Notes: generated from the letters alone by a model not told the origin. Shown: positions 1 through 15,084, numbered from the stretch's first letter. The stretch is DNA of 64,000 bases from Apteryx mantelli (GCF_036417845.1 NC_089981.1:66987268-67051267), one strand, 5' to 3'. Translations and numbers: made by a program.

Positions 1-2399
1 GATGAATAAAGTTAACAAGCTCTAACAACAGCCCCAAGTCAAAATTAAAGATAGATTTCTTAGTGAGATTTCTAGATAAAGAAGTATCTTGGGTTATATA
101 ACTGCAGAGCTTGTCTTTGATTTGGTTCTGAGGAAAATTTAGATATTTGCGTATGACAATTTTTTTATTTGGTTCATGACATTACTGGCAAGTATGAGTT
201 AGTATCTAAAGGTATAGTAACAAAAGTCATCATCATACATCAAGTCCATTTTTTTTTTTTTATAAATCAAATCCAAGTGAATAAGAAACAAAAGCAACTT
301 TAAGAGGGTAACTGGAGTTGAATTATAACAATAGAATAATAAAGCACAGTGTGTCCAAGAACAAAGCCCAAGCAGAAAAAAAGCTAGAGGAAGAAACGAG
401 ATTAAAAGTTCATATAGCAGTAATTGCCTATAGTATGATAAGCCAAATTCATCCCTGGAGTTACATGAGTGTTGAATTTGGCCCTACAATTGGGATTCTT
501 ATTTATGAGGAATGCAGACGATGGGAAAGAGTTATAACACAATACCGCTTTCAGTAAAAACTAACATCATTCAGAGTCAGAGTTCAGAATATTATCTGAA
601 TCATACAAGTTGTCCTCATCGAAGCGTTCATTTTTATTGGATTCAGGTAGTAAAAGAGTCTACTTATTTTCATAATGATGCATATGCACATACACACGAC
701 TGCTGGGCTATTCGTCTATGTGAAAGTACCACAGGAGCAGTAAGTTGTCTAGAGAAGAACTCTATTCTCCACATATGGACGTTCCTCCTAGATATAACAC
801 TGCATGGAGAACAGACACGTTCTCTAGATTATTTATTGTTCTTATACTAAATTATAGTTCCAAACAAAGTATTGGTCTTTCAGTGTGTGTGCATGTTTAT
901 GCCCATATGTGTATGTATGTGCACACATGCGCTTTTCTGTCTCCTGCACCTCCATCCTCATGAAGTGGACTAATATGATAATAATATGATTAATATAAAC
1001 CTACTTTTCAATCTGAGACAGATAAATACAAGCAAAACTACCATAAGCATGTAAATAGCCGTATGGGTTGTAAACTTGCTAGCACTCAGGCTTTTCCTTT
1101 TGTGTTGATACAGCACCTAAGACAATGAAACGTAGCACTACTAGATGATACTGTAATATAAATATTTAATAAGAAAAATACTTTGTGAAATTGTTCTGAA
1201 GTATTAGAAATTGATAGACGTGAAAAAACATTGATTTATCTGAAAATTTACATGTGAAGTTTACAACCTTAGAGTGGCTGACATTTTCATCTGTAGGAGA
1301 AAACAGTGCTAGAAATTCATACTATTACTAAATAATTACTGTTGGGTATAGAGGATTTACAATGGATGAAGATGAAGACCACAGAGACTTATGTATTAAA
1401 TGATATTTTATGAGGTTTCAGAAAAGCTTTTAAGTTACTCTGGCCTTCTTCACAAAGAGAACTTCACCCAGTACATAGGCAAGGGCAGCTCTTAAGTGGA
1501 GGAAAACAGGATGTACCCTTACCGGAACTTGACAGCCCTTGTTAAAATCTTTCCGTTTTATTTCCTTCCCGTGTTAAGTACAGACGGTGCACATGCCAGT
1601 AGCCAGCCCAGTACCACCATGTGCTGGGAGCGAAGTACACAGCACCTGCACTGTAGGGAGCTCACAGCTGCCATCCCTGTTACCTACCAAGTATTAGAGC
1701 TACCATTGCATGTAACTAAGTCCACTTTTTCCTCACTTTCTCAAAGAACTGGAAGAAAATCAGCAAAGGGAAACAGAATGGGAAAAAAACCCTCTCTCCC
1801 TTTGAGGAAATTCCCTTTTTGGATGTGCAGATGAAGGCTGTAGAAAGGCCCTTTCAGCAGCAGCCTGTGTGTCCTACCCCGAACTTCCAATATGCTGGCT
1901 CCTCATCTCTTCCCTGGAAATATTCCCAGCCTGGAGACAGACATCCCCTATCACATGGTCCCTTTTATTCCCACTAGTAAGTATGTTTCGGTCTTGGTGG
2001 AGTCAGTTTTTCTCAGAATTTCCACTCAGACGAGCGAAAGAACTCACAGCCACCCCAGTACTCGCAGCCATTAGGCCTGGCCAGCTGCAGTAAATTCTGC
2101 CCTACTCAGTCAGCTTATTACTGGAATAAAATATCAGCTTCATTTTATCACTCTCTTTGCTCTTCAAGTGTATAATTACAAGTCAACTGTGGGTCACACT
2201 GTTACCATAACACCAAAGACTAGAGAGCCTGATAAGAGTCAGTAGAAAGACACACTGTGATTTTAATGGGAATTACTTCAAACCTTTAAAAACTGTTACA
2301 CTGAAAGGTAGATGCAGGTCACAGGGTTAGATCACAGAAGTAGAAAACAGGAGAGTGCCTTCATCTCAGGCATCATTTAGGAAGCCATTTGCCTGTCAG
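1..2399. other. Non-coding sequence, no gene recognised
   Basis: AT-rich at first. From about 1480 to 2100 it is less AT-rich with a few CpGs and open frames of 74-112 codons on the + strand, which lack protein character or splice support. That patch could be an unrecognised old repeat. Confidence 0.5.
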
Positions 2400-2530
2400 T
2401 GTCTCAGTCTCTCCATCAGAAATGTGGAGGCAGTGATATTGGGTATTTCATGGAGCTGTTGAAAGGCTTTATTCATTTATACTGATGATGCATTTTGTGG
2501 GACTCAAAGGGATGGTGCTGAGGAATAAAA
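2400..2530 (+). mobile_element. MIR/CORE-SINE copy
   Basis: Sense match to the core and 3' part: gtctcagtctctccatcaga, a degenerate aatgtggaggcagtgatatt, catggagctgttgaaaggct, ttattcatttatactgatg, then a cattttgtgggactcaaagg / gatggtgctgaggaat tail resembling the reptilian/avian MIR ending. Confidence 0.65.
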
Positions 2531-3943
2531 ACTGCACTGTTATAAGAGAATAATAATGTTTCATGAGGGTACTCCCATTTCAGCCTTTCACTCAGGTGTG
2601 ACTTTAAGCTTTAAAACAACAATGCAGTCACACTTCATTTTTACTAAAGGTCTCAAACTGGGCATCAGAACTTCTTTTTGGTGACCACCATCTTTAAAAC
2701 AGATCTAACACAATCATCAGAAAAAATGAAACTGTTAGGGAGAGACTGCCATTTCTATCATGTCATCTGAAAACATTACAGGGGAAACTCAGCTGTTCAA
2801 AAACAGTCAGGCAACTAGCAGCTAGTATGTCAGCAGCAGAGTGAATTAAAGCATGTTGCTGTGTATTGATATGAGTTTCATTTTTACCACATGTATAAGA
2901 ATTTTGAACCACACTGATGATTCTATTTTCCCAGCAACAGCTTTAAGACTAGATAACAGCAAACTGCAGAGGTAAACTAGGGTCTAAAATGAGTTACCTC
3001 ACTGAAGCTCATGTTTTGTGCCAGTGTATATGCACATTTTTTCAAATGAACAACCTAAACCTCTTTTATTGTCTGATAGTCCCTAGTGGCTCCTGAAACC
3101 AGTATTTCATTTACACTTTGTTCTTGGTATCCAGTTTGGTTTTCTAGCTCTTGAGAAAAGTTCTCTACTTTAGTTCTCCATATTACATCAACTTCCAAAC
3201 ATTTAAAAATAATAATTTTGAAACAGGAAGTTGAAGGTGCAATCTTTTTGCTGGCTTAACCACAAAAAAAATGAGAAAGTTTTGGAAAATCATGCTTTTC
3301 ACTAAGCCATGGAAAACAGACGAAGGTCAAATCACAGCTATCATAGCTGGAAATTCTTTCAGACATCCTGCAAAGGCATTACATGATTAAATGTTGTGGT
3401 TGCTGGCTGTTTTTCACTCTGGAAAGAGATGTGACCAGACCTGGGTATACACGGACAGGAAAAGGAATATAGCTGTGTACTGGCATTCAGTCATCTGTGA
3501 TGTATTCACATGCTCTTGAAATTTCACAAGATATCTAAGCCAATCTAAGGATGCTGAAAGAAGCAATCCTACCTTTTTACTCCCTATTACTACCTGTATT
3601 GTACCACTCCCTCCTTTATCCCTTCTCTGGAGCTTGTCTGATGTTGTGCAGAGATGTTCTATTCTGTGAACTGCAAAAATATATATATATTCACTGGGAC
3701 CTTTCTGATGAAACCTCATCCTTTTGTGTCTTTCTTCTTTTCAGATACTTCTATTCTGTGATTTTCTTTAACACTTTCTGTTCCATAACCCTATTGCTGG
3801 CTATAGATACATTGCATAAAGTCCTTGTATGACAATTTGACAGAGGGGAAACTAATACAAAGAGCTGAAGGGCCTTGGTGCAAAGCTGAGAACCAGCCCC
3901 ATAGATCCTTATGCATAACCTCCCCACACATTTTATACACAAA

Positions 3944-3975
3944 TCTCTCTCTCTCTTCTTCTTTTTCTCTATCTC
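3944..3975. repeat. Polypyrimidine (TC)n tract
   Basis: CTCTCTCTCTCTTCTTC followed by TTTTTCTCTATCTC. Confidence 0.85.
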
Positions 3976-5832
3976 ATTTACTATTGGCATTTGATTGGAC
4001 TAGAATACCCTGAATGCCTTCATAAGCAGGAGTTATGTTTGGCATTATTAAGCTTTAGCAAATATTTAAAATACTGTACTCATTCTTTCAGGTATCTTAC
4101 CTGGAGATGACCATTTTGTCACTCCTGAGAGTGGTGGCATGCAATTCTATACTGTACATACTAAAGGAAATATTATGTTTATATTGCTAGACCAGCTGGC
4201 AAAGAATTTATGAACTGAGAAAATTAAGGAATGAATGCCAAATGAAGTTACCATAAATAGCAAGTAAACTTTGCACTAATACTGAAAAAAACCCACAGAT
4301 ATGAAAACTAGCTATGCCTGAACAAGGTGCAACCATCAAGTTTGCATTTAACAATCAAGTAACATTTGTCAGTGCCACTTTGGTACTGCACAACTGGTTC
4401 AGTCATCTCAGGAAAGCTGTGGGAAATATGCTGAGCTCTGAGCGGTTGCAGCTACTGTGAACAATATGTGGTACACAGCTGGGTAATCTCCTGAAGACAG
4501 ACTCTGTGAAGCACTAGCTCAGCTCTGGTGGCCAAATTCCTATTTATTAAAAATAAAAATTAAAAAAAAATCTCACCTTCAGTGTGCACATTCACTCCAG
4601 ATAGTTGATGCTTGACTGGAGGAATGAGACCTAAAAGTGCTCAGATACCATAAAGATATCTGTTACAAGGCCCTCTAAAAAGAGCAGTGCCTTTAGCATA
4701 TCACCACACAAAGAAATCAAATTCATTTTATGGTGTCAGAAACATTCCAGCTGCAAGATTGGGTTTATTTGTTTATTTTCACAACTCTCACAAAGGAAAT
4801 CCATGAAATTCTATATTGGAGGGAAATCTTTCCCAAGATCTAGTTACGAAAAGAAACTCTCCAGACTGTGTGTGGCCTCATTCTCAGCTGTGCCATTGTT
4901 CATTAGATGTAACTAAGGAGGAGGCTAAGGATGAGGTCCATAAAAAGTCAATGCATTTCTCTTATCCCGGGGCCAGTTCTTTGCCAGCCCAGCCCTTCCA
5001 TAGATGAAAGCAATCCAAGAGCTGCTCTAATCCATACCAGCTGCTTCACCAAAGTCTAGTGTCGTCTGGGAATTGCTGCCGTACAATTCAGCCAGGTTCC
5101 CTTCTCTCCCTTGCCATAATCTCCACGTGTAAGATTGCAAGAATGTGTAATGTAGGAAGATGATATGTAACAGGGAGCGGTGCACAAAAAGGATGACTCT
5201 GTCAGGGAAACCTGACTGCTTCCCACCCTCTTCTCAACAAAGCAGCAGTAAAAAGGGCATGAAAGGGAGATCAGCACCAAGTCCCACGAGCCTTTGTGCA
5301 TATCAGGTGTATTTATTGTTACCAACTGCTCCAGTTCACAGTGTTCTTTGTCAGACATTTGCAGAAATGGCCTCCTCAGGGTTAATGAGAACGTGTCCCA
5401 TGAAAAATAAACATAAATCTTTTAGGACAGCACTGTCCTTTACAGATTTTATTTGTTTGAGGATCTCAGGACTTATGACTTGGAATTTTAAAAAACTGTG
5501 TGCTAGTGGAGTAACATTAGCTCAACTTAACAAACTTAATAGTTAAATGTATGTCTAAACTGTTTTTGGAGAGAGACTATTAGGTACTCCAGCTCTGCAA
5601 ATCAAAGATCACCTTGGAAGCAATGTGAGGGAGAAGGGGAGAAGTTTGGGGGAAAGAGAGGAGAAAAGTGCAAAGTCTCTGATAGCCAGTTGCCAAATTT
5701 TTGTAAACCTAGTGACAGTAAAACCATTGTTGCCTGTTTAGTAGAGCAAGCCTGCAAATCCACATAGCATTCAGGATTTGTATCTCACTGTCTCCACATT
5801 CTGTAACATCAACTCAATAGCTTACATGTTAC

Positions 5833-5857
5833 GAGAAAAGAAAAGAAAAAGAAAAAA
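5833..5857. repeat. (AAAAG)n polypurine tract
   Basis: GAGAAAAGAAAAGAAAAAG and trailing A run; further polypurine tracts occur at about 5617-5667 and 6907-6938. Confidence 0.8.
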
Positions 5858-6784
5858 TGCCACCAAGGGCACTGAACTTTCTGACTTTTAGTCAGAAAGA
5901 AAGAAATTTTTGTGCAGAAACTTGCTGAAGATGAAACCCTACTAGAGGGAGCAAAACGGCACAGTGGACCCTTGTGTACCAATAAGTGATTTATGACCAT
6001 TATGATCATGACCATTACTCCTAAGAAATGATCAAAATCTCTATGCCCTGTAAGGGCTGAGAAGAAGGTTTGTGGGCTCATTCTGAGACCTTCTATAAAG
6101 TGTTCAACCATACAAAATCCACCAGAAAAGTTGGCAGTCACAGTAGAGAGACCAAGGAAAAAGTGTCAAGGTTGAGGTCCTTTGACAATTGTGGAGATTT
6201 ACTGCTTGTCTCCTGTCATTTGCTGTACAGGGTTATGGCTCTTGGTCGCCATTATGATCTGGTATCCTTTTACAGACCTATTTAATAGAAGAATGCTGTT
6301 TTAAAAAGATTAGGAAAATCCCAAACACTATGTGCTAGAAGAAAACAGTTCTTGCTCTTATTTGATACCTTACATTTGAGGGAAAAAATTCTTTATAAGC
6401 AGTGAATTCAATCTTACAGAAAACCCTGATTAAAAAAAGAAACAGAAATATTCTTGGTGAAAAAACAGATTTTCCACTGAAATTAAAATTTCCCAAGATG
6501 TATTCTTTTGTGTCCGCAGTTTTGGTGTTTTGTTACAAAACCAAAAAAAATCAACTCTAAAAATTTCAGTGAAGCTTTTGGTGAAAATTTTTATTTTATC
6601 AAACCCTAGAAAACCTAGCAAAAGGTTTTTAAAGTTCAAATTTTCTTTAATTTTTCAATTTCTTTGGTTTTGTCATTAAAAAAAAATTCATAGAAGATTA
6701 AAAGTCATATTTTTTTAAAATGAAGCCCTTTTAAAAATACATTGTTCATAAACTGCCTTAAGTGCAAAACTGATTTTTTTTTTT

Positions 6785-6885
6785 ACAAAGTGGGAAACTG
6801 AGACAGAGGGAAATAGAACAACTTTAATTATGGCTGTGCTTGTAGCAGAGTTAGGATGAGAATCCCCATGCCCAGTGTTGCTTCC
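6785..6885 (-). mobile_element. MIR/CORE-SINE copy, reverse orientation
   Basis: The + strand reads tgggaaactgagacagaggg, then gtagcagagttaggatgaga and atccccatgcccagtgttgc, which is the reverse complement of the MIR core (tctgccac ... cctcagtttccc). Confidence 0.65.
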
Positions 6886-9800
6886 AATATCACCCTTTCT
6901 CCATTAGGGAAGAAAAGAAAAAAGGAAGAAGAAAAAAGGGACTATTTGGTACTTAAATACCAATCTTGGGCTTTAACTACATATATATATCCATTTCTTA
7001 CAGTTCAGGTTGCTGCATGGTAACTACAGGAAGAGTTTTTGGCTCAGTTTTTTTCTGTGACCCTTGCTTCACAATAGCAGTGGAATTTAAGTGAAATCTC
7101 TGTTTTAAAATATATTCAAACTGCTGTGTTGTTTTCCAAGTCAGACAGTGTGTCAATGGGCCCTGTGTGTTCAGTGATGTCAAAAAATGCATTGACGAAC
7201 ACTGTAGAGTAATGTGAGAATTTTCACACACCAGTCCCCGTGTCAAAATTGTGCACTCTGTTTGTACAGCAAGCATCTGACTGCTCATTATTCCAAAGCA
7301 TTTGCATTTACCACATATCTGGCACAATTGTTATACAACATCAGGATGTATTTCACTTTGTTATTAGAGTATCACCCATGTAACCTCATCTAAATACTTG
7401 TCAGTGGCATTTTATTCTCAGTGCCTTGTCTTCAAGGTGCAACAGCAATCTTGGAATTACTTCTGCAGGACTCTCCACCAGATGGTTCAGAATCACACAG
7501 AAGCACTTTAACTTCCATTATACAGAGGGTGAAATGTGAGTCATTAGCTGAAAAACTACTATTCTGCCTTCTCTTAAGAGCCTGAAAAACTTGCACAGAA
7601 TTTGAAAATAGTCTGACTTTGGTTTTAAGATTAGAAACATAATGCACTGCCACTGAACAACTATATGAGGGCATTTTCTGGGTTTGGTCACAAAGACAAT
7701 GCATCCGCTCTTATTCTGTGTACGTCAGTACACAGCAACAGATTCTCCTCAGTCTTCTCTAGACTGATATTCAAAATCCTGCTGGGCTGAGTCTCCAGCA
7801 CTTGCCTTTTTATAGCCCACCTCAAAGGTTAAACTCCACAGTAACATTTCTTCTAAAAGTTTCAGCTTAAAGATAGAAGATTTTTAGAGGCAAGCCAAAC
7901 CTTTGTATTTAAACACTGTGCCTTATGTCAGAAGACTTACTGCCAGAGTCTAAAATAAGTATGAAGCTAATCTTTATAAGACAGAGTACAAGACACATCC
8001 CTTTGTACCTCTATCTGCCAAAGCAAAAATACTGGACAGTCAGTAACATACAAGTACAAAGTTCTCATTATCCAAGGTCAGAGAGTGGAACCAAGAAAGG
8101 AGGGACTGAAAGTGTGATGAAATATACTGCAATTAGTTATTAAAAGCAATATTTCATCCTATGTACTGAGGCAACCATGAGTGATAAATAAATCACACCT
8201 TTGAAAAAGTGTCCAAGTGAATCACACATAACATTTTTCTCATCTTATCAATCTTCTCCAAGCTACACTGAAAAGACACAAATACAGATCGATTATAAAT
8301 GTATGAGGATGACTTTATTTTGTGAGTAGCTTTAGAGAAGCTTAGTTAACAGAGAAAAGTAAACTATTCCTTGTTCCTTATCACCAGTACCCCACAGCAA
8401 ATGAATACAATGACTCCTGGCTGAGATCCCTAACTGCTAACACAAACTCCATTCATACATTTAAAAATCTGTGCAAGGCGAAAGCATGGTAAAGGCTGAA
8501 ATGTGAAACGTCAAAATTTCTGCTTTAATTATTTCAATACGGATCCTGGGCTGTGGCCAAGGAGCATTTTGTTGTGCTCAGAAAGGGACTGGACTGAATG
8601 TATACATATGGCTTTAAAATCCTGGCTTGCTCCTAGAGTATATCGGAGCAGCCAAAGGATTGTTCTAATTAACACCTGCTACTAATAGTTCCAAAGGGTC
8701 ATTCTGACATTTGAGGATCCCAGAGAACAAGGCTGTTTTTCTTGCCCTGACAGTTGTAAAGGAAGGTGGACTGGTCTTTCCTACACAATTCTTGCTGTGA
8801 GAGGGCAGAGATCTTCCAATATATGGAAGAACTTGGTTAAAGGATGTTTTGAGCCAAGAGAATGTCACCAAATTTGTTTTGCAGTACTGGAAAATGAGGC
8901 CCATGTGTGTTTGCTATAGATTATGAGTGTAATTGTAAAACCTTTAATTCTAGTCAGCTCCTTCAAATGATCCCATCTTTGCCATAGTGATTCCTTTGAG
9001 GAGGCAGGAGAGTGCTTACAGCTTTTTTTCCAATTCTGGTTCTTAGCAGAAAGATGAATGTATTTATTTTGTCTTTAATTTAAATGAAATTGATAAGCCC
9101 ATTTGATAAAAGGCACTTCAATTTTACTGTCCTCGGATGAGGAACAAAGAATAGCTTTTTCCCCAAGCAATCCAGATCTTCCAGTTATGCTAGAAGTAGC
9201 TTCTCATCTTCCCATGCTGCTCTAAGTTATGAGCACCAAGCTGGCACTCAGCATCTAAATACTTCATAGATGGAAGAATGGAAAAGGAAAGTTAAACATA
9301 CTGAAGGAAACAGAGTGCCAAACTCAACCAAAATGCTTGAAGAAACAAATATCAAGCTTCATTTGTTTTTAGCCTCAGTGAGAAAAGGAAAATCATTCAA
9401 ATTCAAAAGATTTTTATAAGCAGGCTTCAGAATCACATCCAGCTTTTCTCCAGAAGTCTTTAGCACCTCCCTGCAATGGAGCTGTGCGAATTCTGCTCAA
9501 GAATGACCTTGATTGAGAACCACTCTCTTAAGACTATTTGTTAGAGATGCTGGACTTGAAGATACTTTTTCTTAAGTTTGCTTTACTTGAACATTTACTG
9601 TTGAAATGATTTGGCAGCAGTGTGTTAGCTTAAAAGACACACAGCCTATGTTTGGGACCATACCTCACAGCTACCAAGAGATGGTCTGGGCCATGGACAA
9701 ACACTTTTTCAGTCCTGGCTGTTAATGCCCCAAGTACCTCCTCTCCTTCCATAGCATTCTTTCTGTGGCCTCTTAGTCTCCCTCTGCTCCTAAAACTTAG

Positions 9801-12800
9801 CAGGAAATTCTGAGTCAGGAGCAAAGGAAGAGCAGGAAGGTGAGATGTCACCAGGGCATGGTTCTTCTTGGGCTCCTATTGATTGATGGGTCTCAGGAAA
9901 GCTCCCAGCTACTGATCTTCCTCACCCTTGGCAGCCCTACTTGGAGTATTTTTATGAGAATTTTTCATCTTTTTTCTTCTTTTTCTTAAGAGAAAAACAT
10001 CTAGAAAATTAAATGTAAAAGCTAAAGTAAATGCACCATTAAGTTCTGGCAAACTTTTATCTAAAGACTAATTTTATCCATGTGTATACAAGGTTATACA
10101 GAGGCATAAATGCTTCAAAATCTGATCAAAGTCTGGGAAATCACTTTCAAAAATCAGGAAATTTGAACAGAAAGGATAGTTACATTTGCATCTGTATTAT
10201 TTTCTGCTCCTGCTTCCCTCTTTTGGTGCAAATTTTAATATAATCCTTGTCTCTTAGTCTATACTATAAAATACAGGGTTTAACTGTCATCGAGTCTAAG
10301 GCCAATTATGCCACTCAAACAAGTAAAAGACCCTGGAGAGGAATTTAAATTAGTTTGTTCACATTTAGAGTCTCTTTAAAAATCTGTAAGAGATATAAAA
10401 GTGTTCTACAATACAAGGCAATCAGACACAGGTTGTGCAGAGTGGCTGCGGTAAAGACCTTAGACCTGGGAAATTTCTGTCTCTTGAGAGCCTTATTTTT
10501 TCCATCTTAAAAGTCCATCTTTAACATTTGTCAAATCTGCCTCTTTGAACCAACCTCAGCATAAATTAATTTGAGCAGAATATAAAACAAACAAACAAAA
10601 AATCCCAGGGAAACACAGAAGAGATTGTGCATTGAACTGTTCTTTGAGAATAACTAGTCCTTACAGTACATCCAGAAACTTGTCAGAACTGAACACCACT
10701 GGCTTACGCATTGCATGAACAGGAAGAATTTGCAGTTTACAGACGTAATTCTGAGCATATTATCAAAACTGAGGTATTTCAGAGTGCTTACTGAATTTTA
10801 GATTTGGCTCAAAGAAATATATGACATATGAAAGGAGGAAGGAGAGAAGGATATAACTGTATGTGTACAGAGAGGAGATAAAGGTGAATGAGAAGAAAAG
10901 AATACTGTGAAGTATTTTGTATTTCACTACACCTAGCCTACGCTTACATATTTAGAGCCATTTCCCTGCTACATATGCACGTGTCTGATGCAGGAGGGGT
11001 TCTTCTTGTACACATGGGTACACCAGGCTGTTTCCTCCTGCTGCTACACATGTAGCAACAGCCAAATCATAAATGAAACCTAGATAGATTTAAATTCTAC
11101 CACATGCAGTGTTCTTAAACCACCAATAATCTGAGTTGCCCCTAATGTTTTTTAAAGCGTTACTGAGCAAGAAAAAAATACTCCACCAAGTTTCTTGGAT
11201 TTCATACCTCAGCTGGCACATGAATCAATGTCATCACAACTTCCCATTTTTCTCCAGGATCAATTCTCTTAGCTGAGAAGACAAAAACACTCTTTCCTTC
11301 CACCAGTGATGTACTCCATTTTCTAATGAAGTATATACAAAACTAAGGAATGAGGGTGATAAAATAAAGACAACTTGAAAGATTAACAGCATTCAGCTGT
11401 ACTGCCAGAGGGGGGATTATCTGCTTAGTGCCACACCCCAGTTGTACTAATTAGAAGTTAGAATAAAGTGGGAGAGACCAACCCCTACAAGATGAGTCCA
11501 GGTTCTGTTTCATAACGCTTTCCTCCAACATCATCTGCTTTAGGGATCTTAAAAACAGACTACTAGGAGTGGTCTTAAATTTGGTCAGCGAAATTTGTCA
11601 ACCTAAGGGAGTGAAATCTTATTTATTCATAGAACATGTACAGTATAGGAAATTGAACTGAAAGCTTCCTCCACACTCTCCTGACAGAATGTCTGCTTCC
11701 TGCTGTGGAAGAATATTAGATATTTTTGAGAAATAAAAGCAACCATGATTATATTAGAATTTTAAGGGATATGAACACTTAGTTTATAATTTTATCAACA
11801 ACTCTCAAATGTGAAGAAAAATCCTCACCTACCACTCATTATGGCCTAGCTTGATGTTTGGACCTTCTTTTCAAAACCTTGGTATTGTTTCCTCTCTCTT
11901 GAAGGCAGGTTACTGGATTGGATGGAACACAGTTTTGATCCAGTCTTTTAATACCTGTTTTGCTTTAGATGACTAGAAGAGTCACTGTAGTTTTCTGTTT
12001 GCTGGTCAGTCTTTTGAGTCTGCTGACCCTGCTATAACTGTAGTGGTGATCTCGTGGGATGGATTTCTACTGACTAGGACAATTCATTATAGTCACCAAT
12101 TCATTTTCCAACATGTGAGATGATGGTTAAAGCTCTGGCCACTCACAACCAAAAACAGAAGAGAATGACTTGTTAATAAGTTCACAATCACTTACACAGG
12201 TGGTAGCTCCAAGCTACTTTTTCACTGGGAATTACAGCTTTAATGGATTATGTATAATTTGAGGGGAAACAGTTTACAAGAATATGATCACAAAACTATC
12301 TCCTCTTTGTGCTCTTCCGTCCAATCATTACATTCATTATGTCTTCTTTCAAATTGTTTCATAAAGTCTTTAGGGAAGGGACTGTTTTTTACATGTTTGT
12401 AGAGTGTTCACAGTGTTTTACATATTTAGAACACATTTTTATAATTTCATTTTTCCAGCATTTAATCAAATTGTCTTATTTGTATAATAAGTGAAAAAAG
12501 TTTACCAATTAAGTGAAATTAAGAAGGAAGTAGCATGACTCTTCTTTTTGCGTGGGAGAAGAATATGACCTGAAAGGAGTGGTATAAAATCAAACACAAA
12601 CTATTCATAAATGCATGGCTTTTCTAAAGACATCATAGCGTGTCCTTTCACTGGGGAAATTTTCTAGGCTATGAACTTTAAAACATGCAGGATATTGGTG
12701 CCTATATGCCCTCTGGGGTCTCCCTGTAGTACAACAGCTTTATCTAACCAGTGGATCAGGTTGACTAAATCACTCTGAGATAAAGTTTACCATTCACAAG

Positions 12801-13921
12801 TAATGCAGCTTGAGACATTCCCACCCTCTACCACTCATTTCAGGACAGAGGTGTAGTATCCCCTCACTGGTGTTGGCACAAATATTTGGGATATCACAAC
12901 TGAAACTGAATTAGGGAAATGATCCTGCTTCAGAATAACCCAGCAGAAAAGAAGGGCGTTTTTCAGCCCTTGATCCAGTTCACCACATGGTCCCACAAAG
13001 AGTCGTGCCAGTAAAACTGAGAGGGAAGTGCCAACGATAGTGACAAAGTAGGGCAGTGGGTGCTTTGGTTCCTGTCCCATAGGGCATCGCCTTCTAGAAT
13101 GAACTGAGCTTTTTAGAGACTTATTTTAACATTTGGACAGCACTCAAGTTTCAGTGGGAGCAACCACTGAGCTTTTTTAAGCACCTGGAAGCAGCAGGCA
13201 AATGATGCAACACATTTTTCTGATAGATAGCCATAGACAAGACTAAATATTAGTCTTTTCTGTTGGGAGCTCATCCAAAAAGCAAGCAGCAAAATCCCTT
13301 CCAACTCATGGTGCTTATGTTAGATGTTTTATCCTATATCTTCATTTGTTTCATCACTATCCTGTTTCTTTCTGTTAAGAATTTCCATATCATAATAGAT
13401 CCACCGTATAACTAATCCAAAGAAACTTGAATCAGAAGCTTCAGAGAAAAAGTAACACCCTCATATGTTGTGCATTTCAGTAGCAGTTAGGTACAGTCCT
13501 AGAGTTTTACACCTACACCTTCCCCCTCCCATATTTTCAATGATCTTTTAGCATGCAGAATAACACAGCCCAGTAGTGTGCCACATGAAATGAGAACAGG
13601 GAAGAGAATCTACTCCATTTCATTCAGAACATTACATCAGTTCCTGTTAATCTTTTCACTGGAAATTCATGACACAAGGAAAAACTTTACAAAGGTGAAA
13701 GGATTTCACACAGGGGAAACTTATCTTATCTCCACTGCTCTTCCAAACTTTGTACTAGATTCCAGGAAGTATTGATGTTTTATTTATTTTTACATTACTG
13801 GAATAGGTTCAAGAGAAACTCATATTCTGCGCACTGAAAGATGTGAAGGTCTTACATTTTATCTGGGAAAAGCTGGAACGTCCCAAAATTTCACAGTACT
13901 TGCTTATCGTTTTCGTGAGGC

Positions 13922-13975
13922 CAGGGCCGGATTTAACAAACTTGGGGCCTTGTATGAAATCATCATAGAGTAAGC
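13922..13975 (+). mobile_element. Possible hAT-type DNA transposon terminus
   Basis: Begins cagggccggatttaacaaac and continues ttggggccttg, resembling CAGGGCCGGATT-type terminal inverted repeats of amniote hAT elements. I did not find the other end, so this is a terminal fragment or a chance match. Confidence 0.3.
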
Positions 13976-14794
13976 AGTCAAGAAAGTTACTTCTACGGTT
14001 CAGGGCAAGGAAGTTATGGAAACTCTATTGAATATGTAATGATACATTGCTGAGTACTGTAAAATTATTCTCTGTACTCCTGGTGGCTTGAAGATGAGCA
14101 ATTTTTAAAGGATATTATTGTTACAAATGCATAAGACAAAGGTTGGTAGGACATAAAATGGCGTAATAAATCTACAAAATTAGGAACAAATCATAAGAAG
14201 ACAAGATCTCCAGATAACAATTTTCATTGTCTCACTTTTTAAAATGCACCATAAATTAACATATTAAAATGGTGTTCTTCAATTCCATCAGAGAAAATAC
14301 AAAAAGTCATTCATTAGGTGAGCACATCCCTATTTTCTTGCCTTCATTCCATGTCTTTTTCTAGTATTTGCAACTAGCAGTATGAAATCCTTGCAATAAA
14401 GAAAAATATCAAAATAGGTCTTTCTCCTTTAAAATATGGAGCTAGTAGAATAAAGTGCTGTTTCTTCCCCATGTACTTCCACACATTTTACTGTTCTTTT
14501 TCCTCAGGAGAAGCCCTACACATCCCAGTCACAGCCCTCGTATCTCCCATATTTAACCCTCTTCTCCCACAAGTTGGTTGAAGAACCCAGTTGAGAAGGA
14601 AGCACGCTCGTTTGAAAGCCATTGGCACTGCCTAAACTCTCTGTTTTTATTTTGCTTTCCTTATAGTTCATTTGTAATATTACTTAAGCCACTGTGCTAG
14701 TGAAAACGATGACTTGCTAATGGGATTAAGGCTGTCATAGCAATAGCACTTACAATAAGAACAAGAGAGATTGTTCTGGTGCTTTGGCTGTATG

Positions 14795-14885
14795 ACAGTC
14801 CTGAACACTGAAGATCTAAGTTCAATTTTCAGCTCTACAGCAAACATCCCATATGCCTTTGAGTAAAATATCATGACAGTTGATG
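14795..14885 (+). mobile_element. MIR/CORE-SINE 5'-core fragment
   Basis: Blocks tctaagttcaattttcagct, ctacagcaaacatcccatat and gcctttgagtaaa match the MIR ggttcaattcccagctctgc / gaccttgggcaa region. Confidence 0.5.
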
Positions 14886-15084
14886 CATCCATCCTGCTTT
14901 GGTGAAATATAGGTAACATTTTCTTGCTGTCATGTAGAGCCACATCAAGTGGCTTGGGCACTAAAAGTGCACTCCCTTCCTTTGCATCCCCTCTTTCTCA
15001 TCTTATTATTTTGTTCTGTTCTACAGCCACCATCCCTACCATCTGCTTCCTCTCATAGCTTGGAATGACCATTGTTTATTGGAT

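Larger units (their letters stand above)
2531..13921. other. Non-coding sequence with scattered repeats
   Basis: Apart from the MIR copy at 6.8 kb, (TC)n and polypurine tracts, I see nothing assignable. A weak MIR-like antisense motif occurs near 7515-7545. Open frames of up to 128 codons are not protein-like. Confidence 0.5.

Noticed and set aside
1496..1834. 112-codon + strand open frame in a slightly GC-richer patch
   Set aside because: No protein character, no splice sites in phase, no conserved motif seen.
7936..7950. 9-nt minus-strand exon-like segment (cttattttag / gtaagt)
   Set aside because: No nearby coding context. It serves as an example of how often such short false pairs arise here.
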